This document shows positions 62,537-64,000 of a stretch of 64,000 nt of DNA, one piece after another. Origin of the DNA: SZUA-430 sp964647355 (GTDB lineage: Bacteria; Pseudomonadota; Alphaproteobacteria; Micropepsales; Micropepsaceae); contig CAZYGK010000001.1 of NCBI GenBank assembly GCA_964647355.1, forward strand, positions 62,001-126,000, given 5' to 3'. Position 1 is the stretch's first letter; each line of letters opens with the position of its first letter. Both the position numbers and the translations under genes were made by a program. The notes below the pieces were generated by a model. That model worked only from the letters and a program-made list of their open reading frames with translations, was not told the DNA's origin and did no database searches.

Positions 62537-64000
62537 ATGCGCAAGAAGGAACCAGTAGCTCAACTACCCAAGACCGTCGGCATTTGGCTTCGGGTGTCCA
62601 CCGAAGATCAGGTCAAAGGCGAAAGCCTTGAGCACCATGAGAAGCGTGCGCGCATGTACTGCGAAGCGCGTGGATGGTCGGTTGGGCAGGTATACCGCCT
62701 CGAAGGCATTTCCGGCAAAGCTGTGATCGCAACCCCGCAAGCACAGCAAATGCTTGCCGATGCACGGTCGGGGAAGATCGAGGCGCTTGTCTTTTCAAAA
62801 CTCGCCCGCCTCGCACGGAACACCAAAGAGCTTCTCGAACTCTCCGAGAGGCTCAACGAACACGGCGTCGATCTCATTTCACTCCAGGAAGCGATCGACA
62901 CGAGTAACCCAGCAGGGCGCCTGTTCTTCACGATGATCGGCGCCATGGCGCAATGGGAGCGTGAAGAGATTTCCAGTCGCGTTGCAGCATCGGTCCCTAT
63001 ACGGGCGCAACTCGGAAAGCCAACCGGTGGCGCACCGCCGTATGGCTACCGCCGCAACAAGGACAAGCAGCTTGAACTGGACCCCACCGAAGCGCCTATC
63101 CGCAAACTCGTGCATGAGTTGTTTTTGGAGCACAAACGGCGAAGGGGCGTGGCCCGTATCCTGAACGAGCGGGGGTACCGAACCAGGAACGGCAGCAAAT
63201 GGTCGGACACCAGCATTGAGAGATTGCTCCGTGACCCCACGGCCAAGGGCATCAGGCGGGCCAACTACACCCGCTCTGACGACCGGAAGAAGTCTTGGGA
63301 GTTGAAGCCCGAGTCTGAGTGGATCCTGACCCCAGCCCCGCCAATCGTCTCAGAGGACCTCTGGGAGGCCTGTGTCCGTATCCTCGATGACCGGAGGATC
63401 GACCCAACGAAGAGGCCCAAGCGGTCACCAAAACACCTTTTCTCGGCCGTCACCTGGTGCCACTGCGGCGGCAAGATGTTCATGGGCTGGCACAGCCCCA
63501 AGTACACCTGCCGGAAGTGCAGGGCGAAGATACCGGCCGATACCTTGGAAGCGATCTTCCAGGAGCAGCTCAAGGCATACATCCTGACCCCCGACGAGCT
63601 GCACAAGCAACTCGCGACGATGGACGACACCCTTGTCGAGAAGCAGCGTCTCGTTGAGACCGCAGAAACGGAACTCAAGAAAGTTACGAGCGATATCGAA
63701 CTTCTGTTCGAGATGTACAAACAGAAGGCGATCACGCTCGACGACTTCCGTTCGCGCCACCGCCCGCTTGCCGACCGCAAGACTGCGCTCGACGACGAGC
63801 TCCCAAGGCTCCAAGCTGACCTCGATGTCTACAAGGTCTTAACGCTCTCCAAGGAGGAGCTTGCCTCCGAAGCCAAGGACCTTGCTGAGAGGTGGTCGAA
63901 CCTCTCTCTGGAGGACAAGCAGTCAATCGTTAACAACATCACCGACCGCATAACGGTCGGTGTCGACGAGGTCGAGGTCAACCTCGTCGACATCCCTTTT
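62537..64000 (+). CDS. Large serine recombinase, copy 3, cut by window edge
   Basis: 488 codons are visible without a stop. The resolvase domain has S21 in WLRVSTEDQVKGES, then VFSKLARLARNTKELLEL and IGAMAQWEREEISSR. A recombinase domain (GAPPYGYRRNKDKQ, RILNERGYRTRNGSKWSDTS), a zinc ribbon (WCHCGGKMF to YTCRKC) and a coiled-coil region (LVEKQRLVETAETELKKVTS) follow. It differs from copies 1 and 2 and has the classic DUF4368/coiled-coil layout of phage and transposon integrases. It adjoins two relics, as expected at an integration hot spot. The C-terminus lies beyond base 64000. Confidence 0.93.
   Translation, partial: MRKKEPVAQLPKTVGIWLRVSTEDQVKGESLEHHEKRARMYCEARGWSVGQVYRLEGISGKAVIATPQAQQMLADARSGKIEALVFSKLARLARNTKELLELSERLNEHGVDLISLQEAIDTSNPAGRLFFTMIGAMAQWEREEISSRVAASVPIRAQLGKPTGGAPPYGYRRNKDKQLELDPTEAPIRKLVHELFLEHKRRRGVARILNERGYRTRNGSKWSDTSIERLLRDPTAKGIRRANYTRSDDRKKSWELKPESEWILTPAPPIVSEDLWEACVRILDDRRIDPTKRPKRSPKHLFSAVTWCHCGGKMFMGWHSPKYTCRKCRAKIPADTLEAIFQEQLKAYILTPDELHKQLATMDDTLVEKQRLVETAETELKKVTSDIELLFEMYKQKAITLDDFRSRHRPLADRKTALDDELPRLQADLDVYKVLTLSKEELASEAKDLAERWSNLSLEDKQSIVNNITDRITVGVDEVEVNLVDIPF

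Noticed and set aside
1..64000. CRISPR arrays and tRNA genes
   Set aside because: I looked for regularly spaced direct repeats and for tRNA T-loop and acceptor pairs and saw none; a dedicated scan could still find a weak case.

Overview
The window is GC-rich DNA from a Gram-negative bacterium, most likely a proteobacterium (lipobox lipoproteins, Sec signal peptides, a secretin fragment, an RHS protein with a transglutaminase-like head). The sequence does not fix genus or species. I see no tRNA, rRNA or core housekeeping operon. The gene set is accessory: three large serine recombinases (5966-7621, 17146-18666, 62537-64000), transposase relics, broken gene copies, and several defence-like or secreted systems.

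Left part (1-18.7 kb). A minus-strand, translationally coupled ubiquitin-like operon (Ubl, E2-like, JAB peptidase, E1, then a partial DUF2971-like gene) faces a divergent WYL regulator. Next come a NYN-domain RNase gene between two copies of a recombinase 3' end, the first serine recombinase, and a mobile-element block (P-loop ATPase, XRE regulator, RuvC-like protein, ArdC-like antirestriction protein). From 11.3 to 12.9 kb there is no convincing protein gene. Instead, 11453-12244 holds a dense series of perfect stems ending in an intrinsic terminator: a candidate large structured RNA of about 0.8 kb. Beside it is a 1.2-kb-codon STAND-like protein with a degenerate P-loop, then a broken ardC copy and the second serine recombinase.

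Middle part (18.7-36.8 kb). After a RidA-family gene comes a cluster of P-loop ATPase, lipoprotein, S1/P1 nuclease, CHAT protease and DUF1353 protein. From 26.3 to 36.8 kb lies a ribosomal peptide (TOMM/RiPP) gene cluster: a JmjC-VOC fusion, a 186-residue precursor whose tail carries the core SCCCCTPCCC, a cobalamin-type radical SAM enzyme, a ThiF-like cyclodehydratase partner, YcaO, a SagB-type dehydrogenase, an unrecognised 676-residue protein, a Rieske oxygenase and an alpha/beta hydrolase. The last seven genes all overlap by start/stop coupling, so they act as one operon. The expected chemistry is Cys cyclodehydration, oxidation to thiazoles, and further radical or oxygenase tailoring.

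Right part (36.8-64 kb). After an IS66 relic come two very large exported proteins (1330 and 1663 residues), a secreted-type serine protease, and a second copy of the lipoprotein plus S1/P1 nuclease pair, in which the nuclease is cut by an IS3-type relic. Then follow an alpha/beta hydrolase, paired small membrane proteins, a cell-surface Ig-repeat protein and a 2045-residue RHS protein with a variable tail and a small membrane protein behind it. The window ends with a secretin tail relic, a broken staphylococcal-nuclease-like gene and the third serine recombinase, cut by the window edge.
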